A stretch of 64,000 nt of DNA from Sulfurimonas sp. (GTDB taxonomy: Bacteria > Campylobacterota > Campylobacteria > Campylobacterales > Sulfurimonadaceae), in assembly GCF_029027405.1 (NCBI RefSeq), contig NZ_CP093396.1, forward strand, positions 744,001-808,000. Reading direction: 5' to 3'. Positions within the stretch are counted from its first letter, which is position 1; every line of letters starts with the position of its first letter. The notes beneath the pieces were generated by a model. That model was not told the origin of the DNA and made no database searches. It worked only from the letters and a program-made list of their open reading frames with translations. The translations under genes and the position numbers were made by a program. This document shows positions 63,551-64,000 of the stretch, piece by piece.

Positions 63551-64000
63551 ATTTTTATTAATAACGTTATTTTTACTAACAGCATTAAATGCTGATGTTT
63601 CAATATGTACAGATAAGTTAGAAACTACAAATAAATATATAGAGTGTTTAAAAAAAGAAGTTAATAATAGTAAATCTGTAGAAGATATAAACTTCTTAGC
63701 AGGTTACCTTGTTACTAAAAATAGATTTGATGAAGCTATTAATCTTTACAAACAAGTAACTCTTCAAGATGATGCAAAAGCTATGTACTATCTTGGTGGA
63801 ATTTATGAAGAGCAGAAAAAAGAGTATGACCTTGCAGTAAAATGGTTTAAAAAAGCAGCAGATAAAAATTATAAAGATTCAGTATTTAGAGTAGGTTCAA
63901 TCTTAGAAAAAGAGCTACTTAAAGAAGATGAAGCTATTGCTTATTATCAAGAGTGGATAAAAAAAGGTAATGTTGAAGCATATAACTATCTTGGGAATCT
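63543..64000 (+). CDS. Exported Sel1-repeat protein, type B (E), 3' end outside the window
   Basis: The open frame starts with the same signal peptide as B1 and B2 (Ile to Thr in FLLITLFLL) and runs to the window edge, giving ~152 residues. All visible sequence lies in the conserved N-terminal part (Cys pair, KSVEDINFLAGY, first three Sel1 repeats). The region that differs between B1 and B2 begins beyond the end. A type-B lipase gene is expected next. An alternative start lies at 63525. Confidence 0.85.
   Translation, partial: MNRFLLITLFLLTALNADVSICTDKLETTNKYIECLKKEVNNSKSVEDINFLAGYLVTKNRFDEAINLYKQVTLQDDAKAMYYLGGIYEEQKKEYDLAVKWFKKAADKNYKDSVFRVGSILEKELLKEDEAIAYYQEWIKKGNVEAYNYLGN

Larger units (their letters stand above)
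12323..64000 (+). repeat. Tandem array of T6SS delivery modules (A1, A2, A3, B1, B2, C, D, E)
   Basis: Unit layout is promoter - hcp - double hairpin - vgrG - exported Sel1-repeat gene - DUF2235 lipase gene. The hcp starts of A1, A2, A3 and B1 (12364, 19386, 26408, 33430) are spaced exactly 7022 bp. B1 to B2 (40961) is 7531 bp and B2 to C (48495) is 7534 bp. C ends at 54315, D (54324-60608) lacks hcp, and E (from ~60635) has an hcp scar and runs off the window. Copies are nearly identical in hcp and in the first ~848 vgrG codons (module C only to codon ~608). They differ in vgrG tails and in defined blocks of the effector and Sel1 genes. The array continues past the window end. Confidence 0.97.

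Noticed and set aside
12364..64000. Mobile element or phage origin of the array
   Set aside because: No transposase, integrase, terminal inverted repeats or attachment-site duplications were seen; the phage-like parts are T6SS tube and spike genes. Homologous recombination is enough to explain the duplication.
12364..64000. Assembly artefact as explanation of the tandem copies
   Set aside because: Each module has private blocks and private point differences in lipase, Sel1 and vgrG, so the copies are distinct. The exact copy number could still be affected by collapse of identical stretches.

Overview
The window is strongly AT-rich and carries a type VI secretion system (T6SS) locus, with every gene on the + strand. 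Low GC, heavy AGA/ATA codon use, and a core gene set including tssJ-K-L-M, an FHA protein, a PP2C phosphatase and a short kinase suggest a marine or host-associated Campylobacterota (Arcobacter/Sulfurimonas-like). That placement is an inference from composition and gene style, not a taxonomic marker. No rRNA, tRNA, CRISPR array, transposase or integrase was found. No gene-free stretch exceeds about 125 bases.

Region 1 (1-12241) is the structural and regulatory part. It starts with the tail of a DUF2235/Tle1-type lipase effector. Then come tssH (clpV), a previously uncalled 41-aa lipoprotein, an FHA protein (fha/tagH), tssJ, tssK, tssL, tssM, pppA and ppkA, tightly packed and often overlapping by 1-8 bases. 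The membrane complex (TssJLM), baseplate connector (TssK), sheath-recycling ATPase (TssH) and a threonine-phosphorylation switch (PpkA/PppA/Fha) are present. The sheath and the other baseplate genes (tssA, B, C, E, F, G) are not, and probably lie upstream.

Region 2 (12242-64000, running off the end) is a tandem array of effector-delivery modules. The basic unit is promoter - hcp - paired hairpins - vgrG - secreted Sel1-repeat protein - DUF2235 lipase. Three type-A modules repeat at exactly 7022 bp (hcp starts 12364, 19386, 26408, 33430). Two type-B modules of about 7.53 kb follow (33430, 40961). Module C (48495-54315) has a VgrG fused to a peptidoglycan-binding domain and a GH19-type muramidase/chitinase domain, followed by an exported candidate immunity protein. 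Module D (54324-60608) is type A without hcp. Module E (from about 60635) is type B; its hcp is deleted down to a 19-bp scar. In total: six hcp, eight vgrG, seven Sel1 genes (last partial) and seven DUF2235 genes (first partial).

The array looks like a diversification system. Promoter, hcp and the first ~848 vgrG codons are nearly identical in the A/B modules (module C shares only the first ~608). The last ~110 residues of VgrG switch with effector class. Inside otherwise near-identical lipases a ~38-residue window is hypervariable, and the neighbouring Sel1 proteins vary in matching blocks. In the type-A set the two-allele block of the lipase (A1=A3, A2=D) partitions exactly as the two-allele block of the Sel1 protein does, and a second block is private to each pair in both proteins. 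The most economical reading is a set of toxin-immunity pairs whose recognition surfaces have been re-assorted as cassettes while the delivery chassis is kept uniform by recombination.
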